Positions 16,043 to 26,787 of a DNA stretch of 47,174 nt are shown in pieces. Position 1 is the first letter of the stretch. Each line of letters starts with the position of its first letter. The position numbers and the translations under genes were made by a program. Under the pieces are notes generated by a model. The model ran no database searches, had not been told where the DNA came from, and worked only from the letters and a program-made list of their open reading frames with translations. This DNA is from a bacterium (GTDB lineage: Bacteria; Bacillota; Bacilli; Lactobacillales; Streptococcaceae), in the NCBI GenBank assembly GCA_905221545.1, contig CAJNDO010000013.1, positions 1 to 47,174 on the forward strand, given 5' to 3'.

Positions 16043-18686
16043 AGAACTTTCACCTAAATACAATCCAGCCGAGGTTGAGGCTGGTCGTTACCAAAAATGG
16101 CTTGATGCCGATGTTTTCAAGCCTTCTGGAGATCAAAAGGCTAAGCCTTATTCAATCGTAATTCCACCACCAAACGTAACTGGTAAGCTTCACCTTGGTC
16201 ACGCTTGGGATACAACTCTTCAAGATATCATTATCCGTCAGAAACGCATGCAAGGTTTTGATACCCTTTGGCTTCCAGGTATGGACCACGCGGGGATTGC
16301 CACTCAAGCTAAGGTTGAGGAGCGCTTGCGTGGCGAAGGCATTAGTCGTTATGACCTGGGACGTGAAAAATTCCTAGATAAAGTATGGGAATGGAAAGAC
16401 GAGTACGCCACTACTATCAAGGAACAATGGGGCAAGATGGGGCTCTCTGTAGACTACTCTCGTGAGCGTTTCACTCTTGATGAAGGTTTGTCAAAAGCTG
16501 TTCGCAAGGTCTTTGTAGACCTTTACAAGAAAGGCTGGATCTACCGTGGTGAGTTTATCATCAACTGGGACCCAGCTGCTCGTACAGCCCTTTCTGATAT
16601 CGAGGTTATCCACAAGGACGTCGAAGGTGCCTTCTACCACATGAACTACATGCTGGAAGACGGCTCGCGCGCCCTTGAAGTTGCGACAACTCGTCCTGAG
16701 ACCATGTTTGGGGACGTTGCGGTTGCGGTCAATCCAGAAGACCCACGCTACAAGGACTTGATTGGTAAAAATGTCATCCTTCCAATCGCTAATAAATTGA
16801 TTCCAATCGTTGGAGACGAACACGCTGATCCTGAGTTTGGTACTGGTGTGGTTAAAATCACACCTGCCCATGATCCAAACGACTTCTTGGTTGGTCAACG
16901 CCATAACTTGCCACAAGTCAACGTCATGAACGATGATGGAACCATGAACGATTTGGCCTTCGAATTTGCAGGTATGGATCGTTTTGAAGCCCGTAAGGCC
17001 GTCGTTGCTAAGTTGGAAGAAATCGGTGCCCTCGTTAAAATCGAAAAACGTGTCCACAGTGTTGGTCACTCAGAGCGTACAGGTGTTGTGGTTGAACCAC
17101 GCTTGTCTACTCAATGGTTCGTTAAGATGGACCAATTGGCTAAGAATGCTATTGCCAACCAAGACACAGAGGACAAGGTAGAATTCTACCCACCTCGTTT
17201 CAACGATACCTTCCTCCAGTGGATGGAAAATGTTCACGACTGGGTAATCTCTCGTCAGCTCTGGTGGGGTCACCAAATCCCTGCTTGGTACAATGCTGAG
17301 GGTGAAATGTACGTCGGTGAAGAAACTCCAGAAGGTGACGGATGGACTCAGGACGAAGACGTATTGGATACTTGGTTCAGTTCTGCCCTTTGGCCATTCT
17401 CAACTATGGGCTGGCCGGATGTCGACTCAGAAGACTTCAAACGTTACTTCCCAACTTCAACCTTGGTAACAGGTTACGATATCATCTTCTTCTGGGTGTC
17501 TCGTATGATCTTCCAATCTTTGGAATTCACTGGCCGTCAGCCATTCCAAAACGTCCTTATCCACGGTCTTATCCGTGACGAGCAAGGACGCAAGATGTCT
17601 AAATCTCTTGGTAACGGGATTGACCCAATGGATGTTATCGAGAAATACGGTGCCGATGCCCTCCGTTGGTTCCTTTCAAACGGTTCTGCGCCAGGTCAAG
17701 ACGTGCGCTTCTCTTATGAGAAAATGGATGCTTCATGGAACTTCATTAACAAGATCTGGAACATCTCTCGCTACATCCTCATGAACAATGAAGGCTTAAC
17801 CCTTGAGCAAGCAACTGCCAATGTGGAAAAAGTTGCTAACAAGGAAGCTGGAAATGTCACAGACCGCTGGATTCTCCACAACCTCAATGAAACCATCGGA
17901 AAAGTCACTGAAAACTTTGATAAGTTTGAGTTTGGTGTAGCCGGACACATCCTCTACAACTTTATCTGGGATGAATTTGCGGACTGGTACGTTGAGTTGA
18001 CTAAGGAAGTCCTTTATAGCGACAACGAAGAAGAGAAAGTTATCACACGTTCTGTTCTCCTTTACACCTTGAACAAGATCCTTCGTCTCCTTCACCCAAT
18101 CATGCCATTCGTGACAGAGGAAATCTTTGGACAAATCTCAGAAGGCTCTATCGTGACAGCAGAATACCCAATTGTCAATCCAGCCTTTGAAGACCTTGTG
18201 GCCCACACTGGTGTGGAAAGTCTCAAAGACTTGATCCGTGCAGTACGTAATGCGCGTGCTGAAGTAAACGTAGCACCAAGCAAGCCTATCACAATCCTTG
18301 TTAAGACAAGCGATAGCAACTTGGAAGCCTTCTTTAACAGCAATGTCAACTACATCAAACGCTTCACAAATCCAGAACACTTGGAAATCGCATCAACCAT
18401 CCCTGCACCTGAACTCGCTATGTCAAGCGTCATCACAGGAGCAGAAATCTACTTGCCACTGGCTGATCTCCTCAATGCCGAAGAAGAACTGGCTCGTCTC
18501 GACAAGGAACTCGCTAAATGGCAAAAAGAACTGGATATGGTAGGCAAAAAGCTCTCTAACGAACGCTTCGTAGCAAATGCCAAACCAGAAGTCGTTCAAA
18601 AAGAACGCGACAAACAAGCCGACTACCAAGCCAAATACGACGCGACCGTAGCACGTATTGATGAGATGAAGAAACTCGTGAAATAA
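16035..18686 (+). CDS. valS: valyl-tRNA synthetase
   Basis: 883 residues, class Ia. The HIGH-type signature is HLGH within [16 protein letters not shown] (about residue 45), the CP1 editing domain is in the middle ([11 protein letters not shown]), and the KMSKS loop is [13 protein letters not shown] (about 520). The C-terminal anticodon-binding domain is followed by a coiled coil rich in Lys and Glu (last 60 residues). It attaches valine to tRNA-Val and edits threonine. Expression is under the valine T-box 1.3 kb upstream. Confidence 0.97.
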   Translation: MSKELSPKYNPAEVEAGRYQKWLDADVFKPSGDQKAKPYSIVIPPPNVTGKLHLGHAWDTTLQDIIIRQKRMQGFDTLWLPGMDHAGIATQAKVEERLRGEGISRYDLGREKFLDKVWEWKDEYATTIKEQWGKMGLSVDYSRERFTLDEGLSKAVRKVFVDLYKKGWIYRGEFIINWDPAARTALSDIEVIHKDVEGAFYHMNYMLEDGSRALEVATTRPETMFGDVAVAVNPEDPRYKDLIGKNVILPIANKLIPIVGDEHADPEFGTGVVKITPAHDPNDFLVGQRHNLPQVNVMNDDGTMNDLAFEFAGMDRFEARKAVVAKLEEIGALVKIEKRVHSVGHSERTGVVVEPRLSTQWFVKMDQLAKNAIANQDTEDKVEFYPPRFNDTFLQWMENVHDWVISRQLWWGHQIPAWYNAEGEMYVGEETPEGDGWTQDEDVLDTWFSSALWPFSTMGWPDVDSEDFKRYFPTSTLVTGYDIIFFWVSRMIFQSLEFTGRQPFQNVLIHGLIRDEQGRKMSKSLGNGIDPMDVIEKYGADALRWFLSNGSAPGQDVRFSYEKMDASWNFINKIWNISRYILMNNEGLTLEQATANVEKVANKEAGNVTDRWILHNLNETIGKVTENFDKFEFGVAGHILYNFIWDEFADWYVELTKEVLYSDNEEEKVITRSVLLYTLNKILRLLHPIMPFVTEEIFGQISEGSIVTAEYPIVNPAFEDLVAHTGVESLKDLIRAVRNARAEVNVAPSKPITILVKTSDSNLEAFFNSNVNYIKRFTNPEHLEIASTIPAPELAMSSVITGAEIYLPLADLLNAEEELARLDKELAKWQKELDMVGKKLSNERFVANAKPEVVQKERDKQADYQAKYDATVARIDEMKKLVK

Positions 18687-18693
18687 ACATAGA

Positions 18694-18718
18694 AACACGG
18701 TGATGAACCGTGTTTTTT
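18694..18718 (+). terminator. rho-independent terminator after valS
   Basis: Stem AACACGG (18694-18700) pairs with CCGTGTT (18708-18714), followed by seven T counted from the stem. Confidence 0.9.
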
Positions 18719-18757
18719 TGGTATAATGAAACTAATATTTATTGATGGAGAAAGTGA

Positions 18758-18851
18758 TGTCTAAACACCCTCATTATGATCGGGATTGAATTCATCTGGA
18801 TTGATATTGAAAATCCACCTAGCGATACCATCGGATGGGTAGCAAAGAAAT
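18758..18851 (+). pseudogene. degenerate short reading frame of unknown origin
   Basis: ATG at 18758 after GGAGAAAG opens MSKHPHYDRD then TGA. In another frame the next bases read FIWIDIENPPSDTIGWVAKK then TAA (to 18851). The ribosome site, a TATAAT-like promoter just before it (18721-18727) and the protein-like second half suggest a gene broken by a deletion or frameshift. I do not recognise the parent family. Confidence 0.4.
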
Positions 18852-18894
18852 AAAAAGTTCGCTGTTTTTTTGTTTTGTGTTTTACAGTTTTTTC

Positions 18895-18957
18895 TTGACA
18901 AGTCTTTCTTCTTTATGGTATTCTTTTATGCAACAAATGTTGCGCAACGAATGTTGC
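18895..18957 (+). promoter_or_regulatory. TetR promoter with two tandem palindromic operators
   Basis: -35 TTGACA (18895-18900), 18-bp spacer, -10 TATTCT (18919-18924) with TG upstream. Directly after it lie GCAACAAATGTTGC (18930-18943) and GCAACGAATGTTGC (18944-18957), two abutting 14-bp near-palindromes covering the start of transcription. This is the layout of autorepression by the TetR protein encoded next, which would also control the coupled ABC exporter. Confidence 0.85.
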
Positions 18958-18971
18958 GTGAAAGGAGTCTT

Positions 18972-19547
18972 ATGCCACCAAAGGTTAAATTTAGTAAAGA
19001 GGCTATCATTGGGACAGCTTTACAATTGGTGAGAGAAGAGGGCATGGCTAGTTTGACGGCTCGAGCATTAGCGGAGCAACTGGGAGCCACACCAAGAGTC
19101 ATTTTTGGGCAATTTGCCAATATGTCCGAGTTACAAGCAGAGGTTATTGGTGCTGCGGAAATGGTAGTGGTGGAGTATATTCGTAAGGCCTTAGAAGATG
19201 AGAAGCCTTTTCGATCCGTCGGGGTTGCTTATATCCTTTTCGCCTCAAAAGAACCCCAACTCTTTCAATTGCTTTTCCAAAATCCCAGCAAAGATCCGAT
19301 TCGTCGCTTTCAAGATTTTCTTCCCATGAAGGATCATAGTTACCAATTGGCTCTGGATTCAATCGTCGCAGACTATCCTTTGAATGTAGAGGAGGCTGGT
19401 CGCTTGTACCAGCATCTATTTATCTACTCGCACGGGATGGCCTCAATGGTTGCTTCTGGCATTTATCAATTCAGCATGGAAGAAGTGATTGGATTACTGA
19501 CAGAGGTTTGTCAATCTCTCATCAAAGAAATGGTAGGAAAGAAATGA
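18972..19547 (+). CDS. TetR/AcrR-family transcriptional regulator
   Basis: 191 residues from the ATG at 18972 (ribosome site AAAGGAG). The N-terminal helix-turn-helix is FSKEAIIGTALQLVREEG plus LTARALAEQLGATPRVIFGQF. The C-terminal part is the variable ligand pocket. The longer frame from 18870 is rejected because it would start upstream of the promoter. It overlaps the ABC ATPase gene (ATGA), so repressor and exporter are made together. The ligand is probably a toxic compound exported by the transporter. Confidence 0.88.
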   Translation: MPPKVKFSKEAIIGTALQLVREEGMASLTARALAEQLGATPRVIFGQFANMSELQAEVIGAAEMVVVEYIRKALEDEKPFRSVGVAYILFASKEPQLFQLLFQNPSKDPIRRFQDFLPMKDHSYQLALDSIVADYPLNVEEAGRLYQHLFIYSHGMASMVASGIYQFSMEEVIGLLTEVCQSLIKEMVGKK

Positions 19548-20224
19548 TTCAACTAGAAAATGTGCACAAAAGTTACGGCCAAACCAAGGTTTTAAAAGGG
19601 ATTGATTTGCAGATTCAAGACCAGGATGATGTGGTTATCCTCGGTCCTTCTGGATCAGGCAAGTCAACTCTCTTAAACGTTCTGTCAGGTTTAGAAAAGG
19701 TAGACGAGGGACATATCCTCATTCAAGGACAGGATTTAGCTCAACTCACAGATATTCAATTGACAGCCTTTAGACGTGAGAAGATTGCCTTTATTTTTCA
19801 GCAGTATTATTTATTGCCTAATCTAACAGTCAGACAGAATGTAAAGATGGGGGCAGACCTGGCAAACAATCATGATTTTTTGCAGATTATCGAGGATTTG
19901 GGACTTGGCGATAAGCTGGACAAGTATCCGAGTGAATTGTCAGGTGGGGAACAGCAGAGAGTCTCCATTGCTCGGGCCTTGGCCAAAAAGCCAGAGATTC
20001 TTTTCTTAGATGAGCCGACGGGAGCCCTGGATGAAGAAACGGGGCGCAAGATTCTCGACTATATCTGGGAGTTAAAGGAAAAGCTGGGCTTTACCCTAAT
20101 TATGGTGACGCACAACCAAAATATTGCGAATATGGCAAGAACCATTATTCGTGTCAATAATGGCAAGATTACCGAAGTTGTGACCAATGATCGGCCTCAG
20201 ACCGCTTATGAGATTGGATGGTAG
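19544..20224 (+). CDS. ABC transporter ATP-binding protein (MacB/LolD type)
   Basis: 226 residues from the ATG at 19544. Walker [10 protein letters not shown], signature LSGGEQQR, Walker [13 protein letters not shown] and the switch histidine in VTHNQ are intact. This subclass pairs with FtsX/MacB-type permeases and acts in export of peptides or antibiotics, or as mechanotransmission machinery. The permease follows four bases later. Confidence 0.92.
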   Translation: MIQLENVHKSYGQTKVLKGIDLQIQDQDDVVILGPSGSGKSTLLNVLSGLEKVDEGHILIQGQDLAQLTDIQLTAFRREKIAFIFQQYYLLPNLTVRQNVKMGADLANNHDFLQIIEDLGLGDKLDKYPSELSGGEQQRVSIARALAKKPEILFLDEPTGALDEETGRKILDYIWELKEKLGFTLIMVTHNQNIANMARTIIRVNNGKITEVVTNDRPQTAYEIGW

Positions 20225-20227
20225 GCC

Positions 20228-21373
20228 ATGTTTTCAGTAAAAGATATTCGAAAATTAGTTGTCGTAAGTATCATTGGAGCTTGTGCGGTCTTTGTAGCCA
20301 ATCTCTTCTTGAATTTTTACCTTGATATCGAGCAGTTGGAGATTTCTAAAACCAATCCCATGATTCAGACCTACTATGACGCTCAGGTTTCGTTTTCCTG
20401 GATGGTGGCTATGGTCAGTGGAGTCGTCTTGTCCTTGACGTCGGTCCTTCTCATGTGTTTTTATATCAAACAATTTGTCGATGGTCACAAGGAACAATTA
20501 GGAATTTTAAAGGCTTTGGGCTATAGCAATGGTCAGTTGGCTAAACGATTTTGGGCATTTGGGCTCAGTTTTGGTGCCGGAGCGCTTCTTGGCTATTTCG
20601 CTTCTTTTCTTATGATGGGGCATTTTTATGACTTCCGGAATGAAAAGGGGATCCTGCCAGAAATCACCATTCATTTTCATTGGCAGCTCTTGCTTGCTTT
20701 TGTGGTCCTTCCAACGACATTTTTTATGCTTATCGCGGTTGGTTATGCTAGAAGAGAACTACAAACGCCGGCTCTTCGCTTATTGAAAAAGTCCCCAACA
20801 CCAATCAAGGTCAAAAGGAGAAAGAGGGCTCCTAAGAAAGAGAAAGACTTCCTAAAAGAGCTGTCTTCGTCACTAATTTTTGGGAAAAAATCTATCCTGT
20901 TTTTTGTAGTCTTTGGCTCTATGTGTTTTGCGGCCATGGTTCAATTGTCCTTTGGTCTAAGGGACTACACAGATGACATCATCCAAACCATGATGATCAT
21001 GATTGGCTTGATCCTTTCTTTCTCTATTCTCTTTTTGTCATTGGGGATTGTCGTCTCAGAAAGTCGCGAAACCCTGGCTCTTATGAAGGCTTTTGGCTAT
21101 ACAGATCGTGAATGCCAAGGTCATATCCTATCTCCCTATCGTTTCTGGGCCTATCTAGGATTTGTTCTTGGGACAGCTTATCAGTACGCTATCATGGAAA
21201 TCTTGATTGGTGTGATCAAAGATACGGTTCCTGAAAAGATTGAGCATCACTTTGATGGGAATGTTTGCTTCTGGACTTTGATCGGTTTTGCTGTGGTTTA
21301 TGAAAGCCTCTTTTATCTATCCAACAGAAAACTCCAAAAGCAAACCATCAAAGAAGTACTCTTAGCTGAATAA
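20228..21373 (+). CDS. FtsX-like ABC transporter permease
   Basis: 381 residues with about eight hydrophobic segments. It has two FtsX-like halves: one around residues 55-175 containing EQLGILKALGYSNGQ, and one around 255-370 containing ETLALMKAFGYTDRE. This repeated coupling-helix pattern (ALGY/AFGY) is typical of MacB/FtsX permeases. The central loop is highly basic (KVKRRKRAPKKEK). With the upstream ATPase it forms an exporter under TetR control; substrate unknown. Confidence 0.88.
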   Translation: MFSVKDIRKLVVVSIIGACAVFVANLFLNFYLDIEQLEISKTNPMIQTYYDAQVSFSWMVAMVSGVVLSLTSVLLMCFYIKQFVDGHKEQLGILKALGYSNGQLAKRFWAFGLSFGAGALLGYFASFLMMGHFYDFRNEKGILPEITIHFHWQLLLAFVVLPTTFFMLIAVGYARRELQTPALRLLKKSPTPIKVKRRKRAPKKEKDFLKELSSSLIFGKKSILFFVVFGSMCFAAMVQLSFGLRDYTDDIIQTMMIMIGLILSFSILFLSLGIVVSESRETLALMKAFGYTDRECQGHILSPYRFWAYLGFVLGTAYQYAIMEILIGVIKDTVPEKIEHHFDGNVCFWTLIGFAVVYESLFYLSNRKLQKQTIKEVLLAE

Positions 21374-21379
21374 ATAGAG

Positions 21380-21404
21380 AAGGTTGGATTCTCCAGCCTT
21401 TTTC
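21380..21404 (+). terminator. rho-independent terminator of the tetR-ABC operon
   Basis: Stem AAGGTTGG (21380-21387) pairs with CCAGCCTT (21393-21400), followed by T. Confidence 0.88.
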
Positions 21405-21676
21405 TTATGAAACTCATTAACAAGAGAAGGATTTTTCCCTATTCTAGGGAAAATGAAATAAAGGAAAGAAAACGAAGTTACTGGCAGGACCTGAAATGAA
21501 CTTTTTACTTGATTTGACGCAACAAATAATCCTTTATCTCTGTAGGAATCCTCTTGCAGTTTGTGGTTGGTATTAGAGTTGCAGCCTTGAGTTATAAATA
21601 AATCAATATACCTGTGGTCATGTTACACAGGTCTTTTAATTAGCTGAAATATTTCACCTTTATTTTTTCTTAACCT
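21405..21676. other. intergenic region without a clear gene
   Basis: About 270 bases before the rpoE promoter. It contains a possible 26-codon frame (21496-21576, MNFLLDLTQQII...) with no good ribosome site, and a small hairpin ACCTGTG (21610-21616)/CACAGGT (21626-21632) followed by CTTTT that could be a weak terminator. I see no conserved gene. Confidence 0.5.
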
Positions 21677-21705
21677 TTGACTATTCCGCAAAATTATCGT
21701 AAAAT
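21677..21705 (+). promoter_or_regulatory. rpoE promoter
   Basis: -35 TTGACT (21677-21682), 17-bp spacer, -10 TAAAAT (21700-21705). Confidence 0.8.
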
Positions 21706-21777
21706 AAAGAGTAAATGATAAAATGAGGTCAGAGTCTGTTCGCTCTGGCGATAGTAGTATAAATGAGGAGAAACGCT

Positions 21778-22365
21778 TTGGAATTAGAAGTATTTGCTGG
21801 GCAAGAAAAAAGTGAACTATCTATGATTGAGGTAGCGCGTGCTATCTTGGAACTTCGTGGTCGCGATCATGAGATGCATTTTAGCGATCTTGTAAACGAA
21901 ATTCAAAACTACCTTGGAACATCAAACAGCGATATCCGCGAAGCCTTGCCTTTGTTTTACACAGAGTTGAACTTTGACGGTAGCTTCATCTCACTTGGAG
22001 ACAACAAATGGGGTCTTCGTTCATGGTATGGTGTGGATGAAATTGATGAAGAAATCATCGCTCTTGAGGAAAATGACGACGATGAAGTAGCACCAAAAGC
22101 TAAGAAAAAACGTGTTAATGCCTTCATGGATGGCGATTCAGATGCTATTGACTACAATGCGGATGATCCAGAAGACGAAGATGCATACGAAGCAGATCCA
22201 GCTCTTTCATACGATGATGAAAATCCAGATGATGAGAAAAATGAAGTGGAAGCTTACGATGCAGAAATCAACGAAATCGCCCCAGATGACTTGGGAGAAG
22301 ACGTGGATCTCAACGAAGATGATGATGAATTTTCAGATGATGATGTTGAAAACATCGAGGAATAA
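21778..22365 (+). CDS. rpoE: DNA-directed RNA polymerase delta subunit
   Basis: 195 residues from a TTG at 21778, seven bases after GAGGAG. The longer ATG frame from 21763 would place the ribosome site inside the gene. The N-terminal HARE-type domain ([19 protein letters not shown]) is followed by an intrinsically disordered, strongly acidic tail rich in Asp and Glu (from about residue 95). Delta raises RNA polymerase recycling and promoter selectivity in Firmicutes. It is directly upstream of pyrG, as in many relatives. Confidence 0.95.
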   Translation: MELEVFAGQEKSELSMIEVARAILELRGRDHEMHFSDLVNEIQNYLGTSNSDIREALPLFYTELNFDGSFISLGDNKWGLRSWYGVDEIDEEIIALEENDDDEVAPKAKKKRVNAFMDGDSDAIDYNADDPEDEDAYEADPALSYDDENPDDEKNEVEAYDAEINEIAPDDLGEDVDLNEDDDEFSDDDVENIEE

Positions 22366-22375
22366 AAATTAGCTA

Positions 22376-22470
22376 TTGACAATTATCCTATTTTTAGGTA
22401 TCATATTGTTCGGGCACCTCTTTTAGAGGTCGGGGCTCCCTAGTTCTTAGGGAGCTATTTTTGTTTTTTC
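22376..22470 (+). promoter_or_regulatory. pyrG promoter and CTP-responsive reiterative-transcription attenuator
   Basis: -35 TTGACA (22376-22381), 17-bp spacer, -10 TATCAT (22399-22404). The transcript is expected to start at GGGC (22412-22415), as in B. subtilis and Lactococcus pyrG. A terminator follows: GCTCCCTA (22435-22442)/TAGGGAGC (22448-22455) with a T-rich tail. In the known mechanism, low CTP stalls the polymerase after GGG, extra G residues are added, and the poly-G 5' end pairs with the pyrimidine-rich terminator arm to allow pyrG expression. The layout is seen; the mechanism is inferred by homology. Confidence 0.82.
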
Positions 22471-22588
22471 AAGAAGTTATCTTCTTGCATTTTAGTTGTG
22501 AATCTGGTGCAGTCGTCCCAGATTATCTTATTAGTAGGGTCTTGTTTTCTATGTCCCCTCGTAGTCAACAAGGCCTTGAGCATTTTAG

Positions 22589-24208
<1,620 letters not shown>

Positions 24209-24217
24209 CCAAATTAG

Positions 24218-24247
24218 AACCTTTGAGAACAATCTCAGAGGTTTTTT
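24218..24247 (+). terminator. rho-independent terminator after pyrG
   Basis: An 11-bp stem AACCTTTGAGA (24218-24228)/TCTCAGAGGTT (24233-24243) with a four-base loop and six T. Confidence 0.92.
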
Positions 24248-24268
24248 GCTTGCATATTTAGGATAATA

Positions 24269-24297
24269 TTTGCAAATTGAAAACATAGTGATATAAT
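24269..24297 (+). promoter_or_regulatory. promoter of the choline-binding protein gene
   Basis: -35 TTTGCA (24269-24274), 17-bp spacer, consensus -10 TATAAT (24292-24297). Confidence 0.75.
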
Positions 24298-24327
24298 TAA
24301 CATAACAAAAGTTAAGGAGGATTTACA

Positions 24328-25401
24328 ATGAAAAAAATCACACTATTTGGTTTGTCTCTAGCAGGTTTAGCTTTACTGGCTTTTCCTCATTCAGGTCAGG
24401 CCTTCGAGCTAAAAGAAGAATGGGTTGTTAAATGTGGAGTTCAGTATCAAGATGGCAAGATTCTCCGATTTAATAATGGCCATGAAGTGGATATTAAAGT
24501 ATTGGATTTGCCAAAAACCGAGAAAATCGAGTGGACGGTTAGTCTCAATGGTCAAGATCAGACTGTCAATTTCCTAGGTCAAGAAAAGGACAAGTCTATG
24601 ATTGGTGTAGAAGGGCGTTATCTGAATTTCTATGTTCCATATGGCTATAGAGGAGATATCAAGGTCGAGGCTAAGAGTGGAAATGAAGTGAAGACCTGGT
24701 CAACGAAAGTTGTGGATGATATTCATAATGATAGTGGAAAGAGAGGTTACTATCGTATTGAAGAGTCAAATGATCAATACACCTACCTTGATACTAAATG
24801 GGACTATCAAACAAAGACTTACACTGCCACCCTACCAGAAACTGTCAATGGTCAAAAAGTATATGCTTGGGCAGACTATGACAATGGTGAGTTGAAACTT
24901 GAAAAACAAAAGTCTATTAGTCATAAATATGATGGAGGATCTTTCAAAGAACTTTATCCGATCGTAAAAGCAGAAAGCTGGCTAAAATCAGACCAAAATT
25001 GGTACTATCAAAAACAAGGACAATTAGTGCTGAACGATTGGGTTAAGGACAAGGGAACTTGGTACTTTATGAATGATAAAGGAGTCATGTTCAATCAAGC
25101 TTGGCTCTATCAAGGTGGCAACTGGTATGCCTTTAAATCATCAGGGGCTATGGTTGCTGGTGACTGGCTTTACGACCAAGGTAAGTGGTACTATTTATCA
25201 ACTTCAGGATCCATGAAAGCAAGCACTTGGGTTTATGACAAGGGAGAATGGTATTATGTAAGTTCTTCTGGTGCCATGCTTGCGAATGGTTGGGTCAAAG
25301 ACAATGGTAAGTGGTATTATCTAGCTTCATCAGGTAAGATGCTTCGCAATACCTACACACCAGATGGCTACTACGTTGGCAACTCAGGCGCTTGGCAATA
25401 A
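24328..25401 (+). CDS. choline-binding surface protein
   Basis: 357 residues. A signal peptide (about 1-26, MKKITLFGLSLAGLALLAF, cleavage near GQA) leads to a beta-rich domain of unknown type (about 27-215). Then six or more choline-binding repeats of about 20 residues run to the C-terminus (W-x-Y-x-x-G-x-W-Y-Y pattern, for example DNGKWYYLASSGKM). These bind phosphocholine on teichoic acids, as in pneumococcal Cbp proteins. I do not recognise the N-terminal domain, so I assign no cbp letter. ATG after AAGGAGG. Confidence 0.87.
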   Translation: MKKITLFGLSLAGLALLAFPHSGQAFELKEEWVVKCGVQYQDGKILRFNNGHEVDIKVLDLPKTEKIEWTVSLNGQDQTVNFLGQEKDKSMIGVEGRYLNFYVPYGYRGDIKVEAKSGNEVKTWSTKVVDDIHNDSGKRGYYRIEESNDQYTYLDTKWDYQTKTYTATLPETVNGQKVYAWADYDNGELKLEKQKSISHKYDGGSFKELYPIVKAESWLKSDQNWYYQKQGQLVLNDWVKDKGTWYFMNDKGVMFNQAWLYQGGNWYAFKSSGAMVAGDWLYDQGKWYYLSTSGSMKASTWVYDKGEWYYVSSSGAMLANGWVKDNGKWYYLASSGKMLRNTYTPDGYYVGNSGAWQ

Positions 25402-25405
25402 GAAT

Positions 25406-25439
25406 AAAAAGTCCTTTTCCTTAAAGGAAGAGGCTTTTT
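25406..25439 (+). terminator. rho-independent terminator after the choline-binding protein gene
   Basis: Imperfect stem AAAAGTCCTTTTCCTT (25407-25422) pairs with AAGGAAGAGGCTTTTT (25424-25439). The long A- and T-rich flanks suit both strands. Confidence 0.8.
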
Positions 25440-25464
25440 ACTTGCTTTTCTGCTGCTTCCTCAT

Positions 25465-25493
25465 TTGTCCTGAAGCGTTTTTTGTGTTAAAAT
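25465..25493 (+). promoter_or_regulatory. promoter giving a probably leaderless mRNA
   Basis: -35 TTGTCC (25465-25470), 17-bp spacer, extended -10 TGTTAAAAT (25485-25493). The expected start of transcription, about seven bases after the -10, coincides with the ATG at 25501, and no ribosome site precedes it. Confidence 0.65.
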
Positions 25494-25500
25494 GAATGGT

Positions 25501-25791
25501 ATGAAAGCTAAAAAAATGTGGATGGCAGGCTTGGCTCTGCTTGGTATTGGAAGCCTTGTCCTTGCTACGAAAAAAGTTGCAGATGACCGCAAGCTCATGA
25601 AGACTCAGGAAGAGTTGACAGCGATTGTGCGAGACTATTTTTCAGACATGGGGGAAATTGCGACCCTCTATGTTCAAGTTTATGAAAGTAGTTTGGAGAG
25701 CTTGGTTGGTGGCGTCATTTTTGAGGATGGCCGTCATTATACCTTTGTCTATGAAAATGAAGACCTGGTCTATGAGGAGGAAGTCTTATGA
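25501..25791 (+). CDS. DUF4651 family protein
   Basis: 96 residues from ATG 25501 (three more if 25492 is used, but that ATG overlaps the -10). One N-terminal membrane segment (MWMAGLALLGIGSLVLA) leads to an acidic soluble domain (YFSDMGEIATLYVQVYES) typical of streptococcal DUF4651. Its TGA overlaps the ATG of the thioredoxin gene. Function unknown; likely membrane-anchored with its domain outside the cell. Confidence 0.8.
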   Translation: MKAKKMWMAGLALLGIGSLVLATKKVADDRKLMKTQEELTAIVRDYFSDMGEIATLYVQVYESSLESLVGGVIFEDGRHYTFVYENEDLVYEEEVL

Positions 25792-26105
25792 TACAACCAG
25801 CAAGTTTAGAAGAATTAGCATTTTTAGTAGAAAAAGATGGGAAGAAGGTCTTTCTTTTTGTAGCAGACTGGTGTGGCGATTGTCGTTATATCTATCCTGC
25901 CTTACCAGAAATTGAGGAGACCAATCCAGAGTTTACCTTTATTCGAGTGGATAGAGACCAGTATATGGATTTGGCCAAACTCTGGGATGTTTATGGAATC
26001 CCTAGCCTTGTTGTTCTAGAAAAGGACAAGGAAATCGGTCGTTTTGTCAATCGCGATCGTAAAAGCAAGCAACAAATTAACGACTTTTTAGCAGGACTGA
26101 AATAG
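25788..26105 (+). CDS. thioredoxin-like protein with a WCGDC active site
   Basis: 105 residues with a thioredoxin fold: active site W28-C29-G30-D31-C32 and a cis-proline in YGIPSLVVL. Classical thioredoxins have CGPC, so the CGDC centre suggests a different redox potential or partner. It has no signal peptide, so it acts in the cytosol. It overlaps the DUF4651 gene by four bases and is followed by ytpR. Confidence 0.88.
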   Translation: MIQPASLEELAFLVEKDGKKVFLFVADWCGDCRYIYPALPEIEETNPEFTFIRVDRDQYMDLAKLWDVYGIPSLVVLEKDKEIGRFVNRDRKSKQQINDFLAGLK

Positions 26106-26120
26106 GAGAAAAGAGAAACA

Positions 26121-26747
26121 ATGATTTTTACATATAACAAAGAACATATCGGTGATGTCCTTATGGTCATCGTGAAAAATAGCGGAGATGCTAAACTGGA
26201 TGTAGAACGCAAAGGAAATGTAGCCCGTGTTTTTCTCAAAGAGAATGGGGAAACAGTGGCTTGGAATATTTTCGAAGTTTCAAGTTTCTTTGAAATCGCA
26301 GAGCGCGGTCAAGTATTTTTATCAGATGAGCAAGTCGCTCGTTTGAACCGAGAATTACAGGCAGAAGGCTTCACAGAAGAAATTGTCAATGACAAGGAAC
26401 CTAAGTTTGTTGTTGGTGAAATTGTCGAGATGGTAGCTCATCCAGATAGTGACCACCTCAACATCTGCCAAGTTGCAGTTTCAAGTGACAAGACAGTGCA
26501 AATCGTTGCAGGGGCTCCCAATGCGCGTGTCGGTCTGAAAACCATTGTGGCTCTTCCGGGAGCTATGATGCCAAAAGGCAATCTCATTTTCCCAGGCGAA
26601 CTTCGTGGTGAAAAGAGTTTTGGCATGATGTGTAGTCCTCGTGAATTGCATTTGCCAAATGCTCCGCAAAAACGTGGTGTTATTGAATTATCAGAAGATC
26701 AAGTTGTCGGAACACCATTCGACCCAGCGAAACACTGGACTGCCTAA
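26121..26747 (+). CDS. ytpR: YtpR-type tRNA-binding-domain protein
   Basis: 208 residues. An N-terminal DUF4479 region (1 to about 90) is followed by an EMAPII/Arc1p-like OB-fold tRNA-binding domain (about 95-205, VGEIVEMVAHPDSDHLNICQV, ending in AKHWTA). It is a free-standing homologue of the PheT N-terminal domain. Its cellular role is not settled. It lies in the DUF4651-thioredoxin operon. Confidence 0.88.
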   Translation: MIFTYNKEHIGDVLMVIVKNSGDAKLDVERKGNVARVFLKENGETVAWNIFEVSSFFEIAERGQVFLSDEQVARLNRELQAEGFTEEIVNDKEPKFVVGEIVEMVAHPDSDHLNICQVAVSSDKTVQIVAGAPNARVGLKTIVALPGAMMPKGNLIFPGELRGEKSFGMMCSPRELHLPNAPQKRGVIELSEDQVVGTPFDPAKHWTA

Positions 26748-26787
26748 TAATTGTCAGTATCTGATAGACCAGATAGAAGGAAATAAG

